A stretch of DNA of 55,852 nt from Micromonospora sp. CPCC 205371 (lineage in GTDB: Bacteria; Actinomycetota; Actinomycetes; Mycobacteriales; Micromonosporaceae): the NCBI RefSeq assembly GCF_026130045.1, contig NZ_JAIBNX010000004.1, forward strand, positions 64,273 through 120,124, read 5' to 3'. Below are positions 44,871 through 53,998 of the stretch, piece by piece. The translations under genes and the position numbers were made by a program. How positions within the stretch are numbered: position 1 is the stretch's first letter; each line of letters starts with the position of its first letter. A model generated the notes under the pieces. That model saw nothing but the letters and a program-made list of their open reading frames with translations, made no database searches and was not told the origin of the DNA.

Positions 44871-45763
44871 GTGTCAAGACAAGCCGCCCGGTCTGGGAGG
44901 AGAAGCCGACCCCGATCGGCCAGGCACTCAAGGCCACCGTGCTCACGCTGCTCGTGCTGGGCGTGCTCTTTCCAATGTGGGTAATCCTGGTGACCAGCCT
45001 GTCGTCCCGGGAAACCATCACAGACGCCGGCGGCTTCGTGATAATCCCCAAGGGAATCGACACGTCCGCGTACGAGACGATCTTTGCTGGCGGCGCGGTC
45101 ACCCGAGCGCTGTGGATCAGCACGCTCGTCACGGTCATCGGCACCGCGCTGGCGCTGACCGTCACCGTGCTGGCCGCCTACGGGCTGTCCCGGCCGCGCT
45201 CGCTCGGCAGCCGCTGGCTGCTGGCGTACTTCCTGCTGCCGTTCCTGGTCTATCCGCCGCTGGTGCCCAAGTACCTCGTGGTCACCGGCCTCGGCCTCAA
45301 AGACACGATCTGGGCGCTTATCCTGCCCTCGGCCATCAGCGTGTTCAACCTCGTCGTGGTCCGCGGCTTCTTCCAGGGCATCCCCCAGGAGCTGCTCGAC
45401 AGCGCCCGCATCGACGGCGCCAGCGACTTTCGCGTCCTGGGCCGCATCGTGCTGCCGCTGTCCAAAGCGGTCGTGGCCGTGATCGGCCTGTTCTACGCCG
45501 TCGGCTACTGGAACGTCTGGTTCGACGCGCTGCTGTTCATCGACCGCAACGACATGTACCCGATCCAGCGGGTGCTGCAAAGCTATCTGCTGGCCGGCCA
45601 GGCGCCGCACACCTCCGGCGCCACGGTCGGCGTCACCATGCCGCCGAGCGAGGCGATCAAGATGGCCGTCGTCGTGCTCACCGTGGCGCCCATCGTCGCG
45701 GTCTATCCATTCATCCAGCGCCACTTCATCAAGGGCGTACTCATCGGGGCGGTGAAGGGTTGA
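44867..45763 (+). CDS. Oligosaccharide ABC transporter permease (LplC/YtcP type)
   Basis: 298 residues from a GTG overlapping the previous stop (GTGA). LplC-family features: VLFPMWVILVTSLSSRETITDAGGFVIIPKGID, EAA-equivalent loop DSARIDGASDFRVLGRIVL, and the conserved C-terminal QRHFIKGVLIGAVKG. Its stop overlaps the start of the ROK gene. Confidence 0.94.
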   Translation: MSVKTSRPVWEEKPTPIGQALKATVLTLLVLGVLFPMWVILVTSLSSRETITDAGGFVIIPKGIDTSAYETIFAGGAVTRALWISTLVTVIGTALALTVTVLAAYGLSRPRSLGSRWLLAYFLLPFLVYPPLVPKYLVVTGLGLKDTIWALILPSAISVFNLVVVRGFFQGIPQELLDSARIDGASDFRVLGRIVLPLSKAVVAVIGLFYAVGYWNVWFDALLFIDRNDMYPIQRVLQSYLLAGQAPHTSGATVGVTMPPSEAIKMAVVVLTVAPIVAVYPFIQRHFIKGVLIGAVKG

Positions 45764-47016
45764 TCGTCGCTGCACAGCCCGCTGGGCTCGCGGATGTCCG
45801 GGCCGCCAACCTCGCAGTCGTGCTACGGCACGTGCGCGGCAACGCCCCCTGCTCCCGAGCCGACATCGCCGCCGCCACCGGCCTGAACAAGGCGACCGTC
45901 TCCATCCTCGTCGCCGACCTGATCCGTCGCCGGCTGCTGCGCGAAACAGGGCCGAGCGGCCACCGGGTCGGCCGCCCCTCCACCATGCTGGGCCTCGACG
46001 GAATGCCGTACGCGGTGGTCGGCATCGAGGTCGGCTCCGACCAGCTCACCGCGATCGCGGTCGACCTGCCCGGCACCAGGCTGCTGTCCTGGCACCGTTC
46101 CTTCGCCGACCACGCGACTTCCCCGGGCCGCGCCGTGGCCACGATCGTCGCGCTGGCCCGGCGCGCCGCCGCCCACGTCGGCCGGCAGGGTCGCCAGGTC
46201 CTCGGCCTCACGGTGGCCGTGCCCGGCCTGGTCGACGGCGACGGCGTCGTTCGGCACTCCCCCAACCTCGGCTGGCACAACCTCGACCTGCGCGGCGACC
46301 TCGAAACCGCGCTGCGCAAGCCCGACTACCCGATAGCCGTGGACAACAACGCCAACCTCGCGATCCTCGCCGAGCAGCGCTACGGCCCCTATCCCGGACC
46401 GGCGAACCTCGCCTACCTCGCCGGCGACAGCGGAATCAGCGCCGGCATCGTCGTGGAAGGCCAGCTACTGCGCGGCAGCCGGGGGTTCAGCGGCGCCATC
46501 GGCCATATCCAGGTGATGCCCGACGGCCCGCCCTGCGTGTGCGGGCGGCGCGGCTGCCTGGAAGCGGTCGCCGGCATTCCGGCACTGATCCGGCGCGCCC
46601 TGCCCGACGCGGAGAGCGGCCCGCGCCGGACGGACCACGCCCCGGACGTCGAGGAGGTCCAGCGCCGCGCCAAGGCCAACGATCCATCCACATTGGAGGC
46701 CCTCGCCGAGACCGGGCGGTGGCTCGGGTACGGGGCCTCCCTGCTGGCGAACCTGCTCAATCCAGACGTCGTCATCCTGGGTGGACGCTTCGCGCTCCTG
46801 GCGCCCTGGCTGCTGGCCTCCGCCGAGGCCACGCTCACCGAACGCGCCGTCGCGCCGCGAGCGGGTGGCTGTCGCATCGTGGCGTCCACGCTCGGCGCCG
46901 GTTCGGCGGCGCCCGGCGCCGCCGCCCGCGTGCTCGACCACATCGACGCGGGCCACCTGCCCGAGCCCTCGGCCCGCGCCACGTCCCACGAGGCGTCACA
47001 GGCGTACGCCCGGTGA
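45760..47016 (+). CDS. ROK-family transcriptional regulator
   Basis: 418 residues from a TTG overlapping the permease stop (TTGA). A winged helix-turn-helix (CSRADIAAATGLNKATVSILVADLIRRRLL) precedes a ROK sugar-binding domain. It has the zinc motif CVCGRRGC, the sugar-kinase-like VDNNANLAILAEQRYG and GHIQV. It is probably an XylR/NagC-type repressor sensing imported sugar, encoded last in the GH5/importer operon. The locus therefore carries two regulators, this one and the LacI protein. Confidence 0.92.
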   Translation: MIVAAQPAGLADVRAANLAVVLRHVRGNAPCSRADIAAATGLNKATVSILVADLIRRRLLRETGPSGHRVGRPSTMLGLDGMPYAVVGIEVGSDQLTAIAVDLPGTRLLSWHRSFADHATSPGRAVATIVALARRAAAHVGRQGRQVLGLTVAVPGLVDGDGVVRHSPNLGWHNLDLRGDLETALRKPDYPIAVDNNANLAILAEQRYGPYPGPANLAYLAGDSGISAGIVVEGQLLRGSRGFSGAIGHIQVMPDGPPCVCGRRGCLEAVAGIPALIRRALPDAESGPRRTDHAPDVEEVQRRAKANDPSTLEALAETGRWLGYGASLLANLLNPDVVILGGRFALLAPWLLASAEATLTERAVAPRAGGCRIVASTLGAGSAAPGAAARVLDHIDAGHLPEPSARATSHEASQAYAR

Positions 47017-47017
47017 A

Positions 47018-47044
47018 GGTCCCGGGCGCGAGGCACCCGGGACC
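47018..47044. terminator. Bidirectional hairpin between ROK gene and metalloprotease gene
   Basis: GGTCCCGGG (47018-47026) pairs exactly with CCCGGGACC (47036-47044) across a nine-base loop. It sits two bases after the ROK stop and 13 before the convergent stop, so it can end both transcripts. Confidence 0.7.
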
Positions 47045-47057
47045 CCTCGGCGTTCCG

Positions 47058-48371
47058 CTACCGCCCGTAGCGGCTCTTGAGATGCCGCCAGAAGTCGCGG
47101 AACATCCATTTGTCGAACTCGGTGATCTGGCTGGCGCTGCCGGCCCTCATGATGAAGCCCTCACCCGGCAGCGGGTCCCAGTCGTAGAAGTCGTCCAGCC
47201 CGAACGTGTGGCCGACCTCATGCAGGTAGATGTGGATGTTCTCGCTGTTCAGGTTGCCGACGAAGTATTCGCTGCCGACGCGCTGACCCCAGTCGCCGCC
47301 GGCACCGCCGGACATCCCCGCGGTCAGCCACAGTGACATGTCGTAGTGACGGCTCGCCCCGCCGGGACAGCGGGAGTAGTCGCCGCCCTGGTTGAAGAAC
47401 CGGCCGCACTCGGGCGCGCACTGTGGAGCGTTTTCGTTGATGTTGTTCACGTAGACGTCGACGGAGCTGTCCGACCACTGCAGCTGGGCCCGGTTGCGCA
47501 CCGCCCAACCGACCACGCGGACGGGCACGTTGGTGTACGGCCAGTTGTTCCACGCCTGGCCGTTGTCGAGCATCTGGTCCATCCACTTCTTGAACTGTCG
47601 CTGCAACGCGGCGTGGATCTGGTCGCGCTGAGACGCGCTGACCGAGGCGGCGGAGTCCCAGCGGACGCAGTAGTTGACGTACCCGCCGTTGGCCATGATC
47701 TGGTCCCAGCCGTAGTTGCGGAACCCGTACAGGTTGCCGTACGTCTGCTCGTAGTGCGACCACACCCGGTTCAGCGGGTCCACGAGCCGGGCGGGCGGGT
47801 TCCACGTACCGCCACTGCCGCCGCCATCGGTGGTGAAACCGGCCAGGCGCCACACCCGTGCCGGCGTGCTGTCGCACGGCAGCTGCACCAGATCCGCGCC
47901 GCTGGCGGACGACCCACCAGCGGGCACCACGCACTTGCCCGAGTGCACGACCTGAAGGTTGAAGGTCTTGTCGGTGCCGGAGACGCTGACCGCGACCAGC
48001 CGGACCCGCTGGTTGTTTCCGTTGTGGCAGCTCCACTGGATGATCACGGCATTGTCCGCTGTGGATGCTCCGTTGACGTCGAGGCACTTGCCGGCCGAGG
48101 TGCGCACCGTGTACTGATCCGAGGCGCCGCTGACCGGCGTGAAGGTGAGGTTCTGGTTGGCGCCGCCGTGGCAGCTCCACTGCACCAGCCGGGCGCCGTC
48201 GCTGGTGTCGTTGTTGTACAGGTCGACACAGTTGCCGCCGTTACGGTTGACGGCTGCGGAGCTGAACGTCACCGCGGCCTGAGCCGGGCTGGCCACGACA
48301 GCGAGGGCAAATGGGCCAACCGCCGCGGTGAGCACACCGGCCAACACCGCGCGGAACGGGAATCGTCTCAT
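47058..48371 (-). CDS. Secreted ricin-lectin metalloprotease (HExxHxxGxxD type)
   Basis: 437 residues. A signal peptide (to about SPAQA) is followed by a ricin-B beta-trefoil (about 35-175, three QxW-like QNLTF, QRVRL, RVWRL ends) and a glycine-rich joint. The C-terminal domain has the zinc motif HEVGHTFGLDD: His384, Glu385, His388 and Asp394, plus a Met-turn candidate GFIMRAGS. This is a metzincin-like site with Asp as third ligand, as in snapalysin. It probably clips protein on carbohydrate-rich surfaces. The gene lies nine bases after the GH-A gene and is likely co-transcribed with it. Peptidase activity is inferred from the motif. Confidence 0.82.
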   Translation of the reverse strand: MRRFPFRAVLAGVLTAAVGPFALAVVASPAQAAVTFSSAAVNRNGGNCVDLYNNDTSDGARLVQWSCHGGANQNLTFTPVSGASDQYTVRTSAGKCLDVNGASTADNAVIIQWSCHNGNNQRVRLVAVSVSGTDKTFNLQVVHSGKCVVPAGGSSASGADLVQLPCDSTPARVWRLAGFTTDGGGSGGTWNPPARLVDPLNRVWSHYEQTYGNLYGFRNYGWDQIMANGGYVNYCVRWDSAASVSASQRDQIHAALQRQFKKWMDQMLDNGQAWNNWPYTNVPVRVVGWAVRNRAQLQWSDSSVDVYVNNINENAPQCAPECGRFFNQGGDYSRCPGGASRHYDMSLWLTAGMSGGAGGDWGQRVGSEYFVGNLNSENIHIYLHEVGHTFGLDDFYDWDPLPGEGFIMRAGSASQITEFDKWMFRDFWRHLKSRYGR

Positions 48372-48380
48372 GTCACTGCC

Positions 48381-50549
48381 CTAACCGATCGGGGCGGCTA
48401 TGCGGATCAGGTCGATGTCCGGTGCGTAGCCGCTGGAGGCGTTTCCGAACGTGATGGTGTTGGCTCCGGCCGCCAGGTCGACGTCGACGACGGTGGTGCG
48501 GAAGGTGGTCCAGCTCAACGTGTTGCGGAAGTAGACCCGCCGGCCGGCCCCGCCGTTGACGCTGATGTCGGCGCCCCGGTCGACGATGTTGTTGTTGTAC
48601 TGGTGGTTTCCCACCACCTCGGCGTTGGCGTACGCGACGACCATCCGGTACCGGCCGGCGCTGGGCACGGTGACGTTGTTGAACCGCAGGGTGTTGCCGA
48701 CCCCGGCGCCGATGAACCCGACGTGCTGTCCACCGGACGCGCCGGAGTTGCTGCCCCGGACGGCTGTCCCGGACAGGGTGTTGCCGCTCGCCTCGGCCTC
48801 GTACGAGGTGATCGTCCCGGTGGTGGCGCTGACGTCGAGGTAGTCGAGGTTGACCGCGTCGCGGTCGTCACTGGCGTACGCGTTGGCCTCGATGCGGCTG
48901 ATGCCGGCGGGCAGGAACACCCTGGTGGTGACCGTGTTCCAGGTGTTCCAGTCGGCGGTGTCGGGCAGCGCCAGGTCGGTCACGTCGGATCCGTTGAGCC
49001 GCAACCGGATCGACCGGGCGGCGGGGGCACCCGACAGCGGGCCGGCCGAGTAGCGCAGACCGACGTTGTAGTAGCCGTCGGAGGGCACGGTGACGACGAA
49101 CTTGGTGCTGGCGGTCGCGCTGGCGCCATAGCCTTCGGCGAAGTAGGTGCCCGAGTACCCGGTGTTGCCGCCGTAGGTGACGCGGGCGCCTCCGTCGAGG
49201 CGCGCGTACTCGGCCTGGTACCGGGAGGCTCCGCCCACAGTGGACAGGTCCTTGTTCGGCGTGAGGATCACCTGATAGGCGGCCGAGCCGCGCAGCCCGG
49301 TCAGCGGGATCGTCACCTGGCCGCCGCTGGCGGTGTAGTCGCCTTCGGCCGCCACGAACGGCCCGGACGACGGGTTGAGACCGGAGGAGTCCACGCCCCA
49401 CACCGTGGCGTGCACAGTGCCGCCCAGGAACGGCGCCGAGCCCAGGCCGCGCACCACGACGTTCGTGTCGTACGTGCCGGTCACCGGGTTGTTGCCGCCG
49501 AAGACGACGCGTGCCTGCTGCTTGGTCGAATCCACCGCGGCCAGCCCTTGCAGTGAGCCGCCGACCGAGGGCGGCGTGACAGCCACCGTGTTGCCGGTCA
49601 GCTCGCCGTACCACTTGTACAGCCACCAGCCCCCGGTGGCCTGGTTGTTGCGGGTCACCAGGTCGTTGAGGCCGCCGGCGGTGGTCCAGTAGGCCAGGCA
49701 CGCGTCGACCTTGCTGGCCTCGAACTTGGCCACGTACTGCACCAGGTTGCCCGGCACGCCCAGATCGCCGCTCTGCCGGGCGTACTCGTCGATGGTGATC
49801 GGCCGCGGGCTGATGCCCAGGCTGCTCTCGATGGCCCGGAAGTCGTTGTAGTGGTTGTTCCAGTCGGAGAAGAAGTCGTTGCCCAGTTCGTGCCAGGTCG
49901 CCACGTCGGGCAGCACGTTGTTGTTTCTGGCGAACGTGAAGAACGCGCGCATGTCGCCCGAGCGGTAGTGGGAGAAGCCGGGCCCGGCGATACGCGCGCT
50001 GGGGTCGATGGATTTGATCCGCTGGTACACGGTGTGCCAGTCGTTGAGGAATCGTCCCTGAAGCTGGCCGCTGTACCAGATCCAGTCGGGTTCGTTGAAC
50101 GGCACGTACACGAAGAAGGCGCGGTTGGGATCGGCGACCACCTTGCGGGCGATGGTGTCCACTTTGGCGAGATAGTCGTTCAGGCCCAGGTTGTCGTATG
50201 GCCAGTTCGGATAGATGTCCTGCATGTAGATCTCGATCTGGCGCCCGCCGGCCCGCTTGAACATCGGCGCCACCCTGAGCGCGTCGCCGTTGGGGTGCTG
50301 GAGGCCGTCTGGCGCCTTCTGCGCGGCGACCTGCGGCCGGATCGCGGCCAGCATGGTCTCGTTCGGGATTCCTTCGTCACCGAGGCCGTAGAGAAATCCG
50401 GTCGCGCCGTACCGCAGCGCACCGGTGTTCACAGACAGGTCCACGGTGAGTTGTGAGGGGGCGGCGGTGGCCAGTCCAGCCGGCAGCGCCGCCGCTAGTG
50501 CCAGCGTCAGCACAGCGACGCCGACGATCTTTCGACGTATCGATCTCAT
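48381..50549 (-). CDS. Secreted clan GH-A glycoside hydrolase with two CBM6/35-like modules
   Basis: 722 residues from an ATG with GGGAGG ten bases upstream; signal peptide to about ATAA. Residues about 35-360 look like a (beta/alpha)8 GH-A enzyme with acid/base Glu153 in VPFNEPDW and probable nucleophile Glu255 in ITIDEYARQ. They recall GH39/GH79-like proteins, but I cannot fix the family. A beta-sandwich follows, then two carbohydrate-binding modules (about 455-585, RYQAEYARLDGG; and about 590-722, SYEAEASGNTLSG ... DIDLIRI) of the CBM6/CBM35 kind that often bind xylan or uronic-acid glycans. A GAAAGTTTC box lies upstream. The substrate is unknown, hemicellulose preferred. Confidence 0.85.
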   Translation of the reverse strand: MRSIRRKIVGVAVLTLALAAALPAGLATAAPSQLTVDLSVNTGALRYGATGFLYGLGDEGIPNETMLAAIRPQVAAQKAPDGLQHPNGDALRVAPMFKRAGGRQIEIYMQDIYPNWPYDNLGLNDYLAKVDTIARKVVADPNRAFFVYVPFNEPDWIWYSGQLQGRFLNDWHTVYQRIKSIDPSARIAGPGFSHYRSGDMRAFFTFARNNNVLPDVATWHELGNDFFSDWNNHYNDFRAIESSLGISPRPITIDEYARQSGDLGVPGNLVQYVAKFEASKVDACLAYWTTAGGLNDLVTRNNQATGGWWLYKWYGELTGNTVAVTPPSVGGSLQGLAAVDSTKQQARVVFGGNNPVTGTYDTNVVVRGLGSAPFLGGTVHATVWGVDSSGLNPSSGPFVAAEGDYTASGGQVTIPLTGLRGSAAYQVILTPNKDLSTVGGASRYQAEYARLDGGARVTYGGNTGYSGTYFAEGYGASATASTKFVVTVPSDGYYNVGLRYSAGPLSGAPAARSIRLRLNGSDVTDLALPDTADWNTWNTVTTRVFLPAGISRIEANAYASDDRDAVNLDYLDVSATTGTITSYEAEASGNTLSGTAVRGSNSGASGGQHVGFIGAGVGNTLRFNNVTVPSAGRYRMVVAYANAEVVGNHQYNNNIVDRGADISVNGGAGRRVYFRNTLSWTTFRTTVVDVDLAAGANTITFGNASSGYAPDIDLIRIAAPIG

Positions 50550-50663
50550 GGTGGGGGCAACCTCCCGGGGGTTCCAGCAGCGGTCGAAGACGTGCGGCAG
50601 AGCTACGAGATGGGCTGCCCGGCGCCCAACGGCATCCAATGAGCCCGATGCCGCGAGGGATAG

Positions 50664-50677
50664 TGTGACCGGTCACA
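50664..50677. promoter_or_regulatory. Perfect 14-base palindrome TGTGACCGGTCACA
   Basis: An exact dyad in the divergent region between the GH-A gene and the P450 gene, ten bases from the GAAAGTTTC box. It looks like a shortened CRP site, but the TGTGA/TCACA arms are four rather than six bases apart, so a different dimeric regulator (LacI, GntR or TetR) is more likely. Confidence 0.6.
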
Positions 50678-50686
50678 AACATCGAC

Positions 50687-50695
50687 GAAAGTTTC
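50687..50695. promoter_or_regulatory. GAAAGTTTC box of the GH-A/metalloprotease operon
   Basis: Palindromic box with a 5' C, followed by a second TTTCG (50712-50716) that gives a longer CGAAA...TTTCG arrangement. It lies 138 bases upstream of the GH-A start and 80 bases upstream of the P450 start, and could serve either. Confidence 0.55.
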
Positions 50696-50774
50696 CGTTA
50701 CCGTTTCGTTATAGACCGCCGTCCTAGCGACGCCGCACCTATCCTGGCTTGGATGACCATCGATGGAGGTTGCC

Positions 50775-51950
50775 ATGCCTGACCCGATGACCATGAGCCT
50801 CGCGCGCGAGCACCCCTTCGACCCGCCCGCCGGCCTGCGCGACGCCGAGCCGATCCGTCGACTGTCCTTTCCAGACGGTCACCTCGGCTGGCTGGTCACC
50901 GGATACGCCGAAGCGCGCCAGGTGCTGAGCGACCCGCACTTCAGCGCTCGCCAGGATCTGCGGCACATGCCGGTGCGGCTCCCGATCGGCGATCAGGGCG
51001 GGCCGGCACGGCCAGGCTGGTTCGTCCGCATGGACGCGCCCCACCACACCCGGTACCGGCGCCTGCTGACCCGGCAATTCAGCATGCGCCGCATGGCGGC
51101 GCTGACACCCCGCATCGAGACGATCGTCGAGGAGCACCTCGACGCCATGGCCCGGCAGGGCCCGCCAGCCGACCTGGTCCGGTCGTACGCGTTGCCGATT
51201 CCGTCGCTGGTCATCTGCGAACTGCTCGGCGTGCCGTACGCGGAGCGCGACCACTTCCAGAAGCAAACCGCCACGCTGCTCACCGTCGGCGCCGACATGG
51301 AAAGGTTTCAGGAGGCGGTCACCGGGCTGGGCCAGTTCCTGTACGGCCTCGTGCGCACCAAGCGCGCCGCACCCGACGACGACCTGCTGAGCGGGCTGAC
51401 GGAGCACCCGGAACTGACCGACGAGGAGCTGACCGGGATCGCGATGCTGCTGCTGATCGCCGGCCACGAGACCACCGCGAACATGCTCGCGCTCGGCACC
51501 TACGCCCTGCTGCGCGACCCGGACCAGCTCGCCACCCTGCGCACCGACCCCGCGCTGGTCGAGAACGCCGTCGAGGAGCTCATGCGCTACCTATCAATCA
51601 TCCATATTGGACTGACCCGCACCGCGCTGGAAGAGGTCGAGGTCGCGGGCCAGCGGGTCGCGGCGGGCGAGACCGTCGTGGTGGCGGTCAACGAGGCGAA
51701 CCGCGACGCCGCCCACTTCGACGACCCGGACCGCCTGGCCGTCACCCGATCGACGACCGGGCACCTGGCCTTCGGGCACGGCGTGCACCAATGCCTGGGC
51801 CAGCAACTTGCCCGCATCGAGATGCGCATCGGGTTCACCGCCCTCCTGCGTCGCTTTCCGGGCCTCCGGCTAGCCGTGCCGCCGGAGCAGGTACCGCTCC
51901 GCACCGACATGGCCGTCTACGGCGTACACCGCCTCCCCGTCGCCTGGTGA
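50775..51950 (+). CDS. Cytochrome P450, bacterial class I
   Basis: 391 residues. The ATG at 50775 is chosen because GGAGG lies five bases upstream; the in-frame ATG at 50763 contains that ribosome site. The I-helix oxygen motif LLIAGHETTANM, K-helix EELMR and heme ligand loop FGHGVHQCLGQQLAR are intact. It resembles CYP105/CYP107-like actinobacterial P450s of secondary metabolism or xenobiotic oxidation. No ferredoxin, ferredoxin reductase or biosynthetic core gene adjoins it, so the substrate cannot be guessed. Confidence 0.94.
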   Translation: MPDPMTMSLAREHPFDPPAGLRDAEPIRRLSFPDGHLGWLVTGYAEARQVLSDPHFSARQDLRHMPVRLPIGDQGGPARPGWFVRMDAPHHTRYRRLLTRQFSMRRMAALTPRIETIVEEHLDAMARQGPPADLVRSYALPIPSLVICELLGVPYAERDHFQKQTATLLTVGADMERFQEAVTGLGQFLYGLVRTKRAAPDDDLLSGLTEHPELTDEELTGIAMLLLIAGHETTANMLALGTYALLRDPDQLATLRTDPALVENAVEELMRYLSIIHIGLTRTALEEVEVAGQRVAAGETVVVAVNEANRDAAHFDDPDRLAVTRSTTGHLAFGHGVHQCLGQQLARIEMRIGFTALLRRFPGLRLAVPPEQVPLRTDMAVYGVHRLPVAW

Positions 51951-51989
51951 TCGACCAACCCTCCACCCGCGGGCGACGCGCGTGCGGTT

Positions 51990-52898
51990 TCACCAGCCGA
52001 TGTGTGCCATCCACGCACCGAGCCGGCGGCGCACCCGGCCGCGGCGGTACCCGCCCTGGACCGCCCCGGTCGGCGGTGGATCGAACAGCGATCCAGAGCC
52101 CGGTGCGGCCGGGCGTGGCCCGGTGATCAACGTCGCGCTCCACCGGGCGACGAACCACTCCGCGGCACGCGGCGCCAGTCGATGGGCGGCCAGCGCCAGG
52201 TGTGCGACCACCCCGGCCGTTGCTTGCCTGCGAGGCCGGCGGGCGCACGCCAGGATCGTGGCGGCCAGGCGCTCCGGTGCGTACGCCGGCGGGATCGCTC
52301 GAAGCTGGCGGCCGGTGTGGTTGGCGGCCCGTACGAAAAACGGCGTGTCGACCGGCCCGGGCAACACCAGACACACCCGTATGCCCGGATGACCAGCGAC
52401 CGCCTGCTGAAGGTTCAAGGCGAGCCCTCGCGCCGCGAACTTGGTCATGGAGTAGAGCGGCACCATCGGGTTCGGAAACAGTGACAGCAGCGACCCGACG
52501 ATGATCAGGACGCCTTTTCCCTGCCCCTGAAACGTGGCCAGCGCCGCACGGGCGGACAGGACGGTGCCGAACACGTTGGTGTCCACCAGCCGCCGGATCT
52601 CGTCGACGGATTCCGAGCCCAGCGGTCCGGCGATGCCAACCGCTGCCGCCTCGACCCAGACGTCGATCCTTCCGAACCGCCGTAGCGCCAGGGTGGTCAA
52701 CCGTTCGACCGCCGCCGGATCGGCGATGTCCGTCGGTACGACCAGCACCTGTCCGCCGCGTTCCCGGCAGTCCCGTTCCACCTCCGACAGCGCTTCCGGG
52801 CTGCGCGACGCGAGCACCAGCTCGGCCCCTTCGGCCGCGAACGCCAGCGCGGTCGCGCGGCCGACTCCGCTGGACGCCCCAGTAATCACCACCACCAC
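51990..52898 (-). CDS. SDR-family oxidoreductase with C-terminal extension
   Basis: 302 residues from a GTG (three successive GTG codons make the exact start uncertain, and the ribosome site is weak). Rossmann motif TGASSGVGRATA, active-site Ser in VGSLLSLFPNPM, YSMTK (Tyr, Lys) and LPGPVDTPFF are visible. The last 60 residues form a proline- and arginine-rich tail, seen in a subgroup of SDRs, ending RRRLGAWMAHIGW. The gene is convergent with the P450 gene. Its substrate is unknown. Confidence 0.88.
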   Translation of the reverse strand: MVVVITGASSGVGRATALAFAAEGAELVLASRSPEALSEVERDCRERGGQVLVVPTDIADPAAVERLTTLALRRFGRIDVWVEAAAVGIAGPLGSESVDEIRRLVDTNVFGTVLSARAALATFQGQGKGVLIIVGSLLSLFPNPMVPLYSMTKFAARGLALNLQQAVAGHPGIRVCLVLPGPVDTPFFVRAANHTGRQLRAIPPAYAPERLAATILACARRPRRQATAGVVAHLALAAHRLAPRAAEWFVARWSATLITGPRPAAPGSGSLFDPPPTGAVQGGYRRGRVRRRLGAWMAHIGW

Positions 52899-53003
52899 AA
52901 CCCACTACCTACCCAGTGGCGCGCCATCGACGCGCTGGTCGACTCGGTTGGTCCTCGGCCAGCGCGTCGCTGCCCGCTCGGCGAGCGCGTAGGGTCGGGC
53001 GCC

Positions 53004-53918
53004 ATGACCGACACCGCCCGCGAAAGCGGACACTCGGCGCTGCTGATCACCAACCAGGCCGCCGGCAGCACCGAGGAGGGGGCGATCAGGACCGCGCTCG
53101 CCGTGCTGCGAACCCAGCTCCACGTCGACGTCGAGGAGTGCGCCGACCCAGCGGACATCGACGGCATCCTCGCGCGGTACCAGCACCGCACAGTGATCGT
53201 CGCTGGCGGCGACGGCTCCCTGCACTCACTGGTAGGCGCGCTGTGGCGGCGCGGCGAGACAGCCAGCCGCGTGGTCGGTCTGCTCCCCCTCGGCACCGGC
53301 AACGACTTCGCCCGCGGCCAGGGCATCCCGCTACGGCCAGGCCCGGCCGCCCATGCGCTCATCAACGGCGAACCGGCGACCTTCGACCTGATCGTCGACG
53401 ATCACAACCTGGCCGTGGTGAACGTGGTCCATGCCGGCGTGGGCGCCACTGCCGCCCGCGCCGCCAGGCCCGCGAAGCCTTTGCTGGGCAGGCTCGCGTT
53501 TCCCGCCGGCGCGGTTTGGGCCGGTCTGACGACGCGGGGCTGGCGCTGGCAGGTCGAGGTCGACGGCGTCCTGGTCTCACGGCCCGGCGAACGCGTGCTG
53601 ATGGTGGCGGTGGCCAACGGGCGCTTCATCGCCGGCGGCGGCGCGACCATCGGACCAACGGCCCTCGCCGACGACGGGCTCGCCGACGTCACCGTCAGCC
53701 ACGCCGTCGGCGTCTGGCAGCGCCTCCGATACGCGCTGCGGCTACGCCGCGGCACCCATCCGCAGGACAGTGCCGTCATGTACGTCCAGGGGCGGCACAT
53801 CACCCTGACCGGCGATGACGTCTGGCTCAACGCCGACGGCGAGGTGCACGGCCCCACCAGCCACCGCACGTGGACCGTCAAACCGGCCGCATGGCGCCTG
53901 CTGGTGCCCAAGCCGTAG
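53004..53918 (+). CDS. Diacylglycerol/lipid kinase (DAGK catalytic domain)
   Basis: 304 residues. The nucleotide motif GGDGSLHSLVGAL and PLGTGNDFARG place it in the DAGK/YegS/LCB5 lipid-kinase family, and the C-terminal beta-sandwich ends with NADGEVHGP. It phosphorylates diacylglycerol or a related lipid at the membrane. No clear ribosome site is present; TAGGGT nine bases before the ATG could be a -10 for a leaderless message. It is divergent from the SDR gene. Confidence 0.92.
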   Translation: MTDTARESGHSALLITNQAAGSTEEGAIRTALAVLRTQLHVDVEECADPADIDGILARYQHRTVIVAGGDGSLHSLVGALWRRGETASRVVGLLPLGTGNDFARGQGIPLRPGPAAHALINGEPATFDLIVDDHNLAVVNVVHAGVGATAARAARPAKPLLGRLAFPAGAVWAGLTTRGWRWQVEVDGVLVSRPGERVLMVAVANGRFIAGGGATIGPTALADDGLADVTVSHAVGVWQRLRYALRLRRGTHPQDSAVMYVQGRHITLTGDDVWLNADGEVHGPTSHRTWTVKPAAWRLLVPKP

Positions 53919-53925
53919 CGGCCGC

Positions 53926-53949
53926 CGGTAGGGGTTGCTGGCCCTACCG
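53926..53949 (+). terminator. Hairpin terminator after the lipid kinase gene
   Basis: CGGTAGGG (53926-53933) pairs exactly with CCCTACCG (53942-53949) around an eight-base loop, seven bases after the stop. No U-tract. Confidence 0.6.
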
Positions 53950-53998
53950 CGGCGTCGATCCCGCCATAGTGTGGCGATCGTGTGGAGGTAGCGGGTAG

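Noticed and set aside
50664-50677. TGTGACCGGTCACA as a CRP/GlxR site
   Set aside because: The half-sites are four bases apart; CRP-type sites need six, so it is listed only as an unknown dyad.
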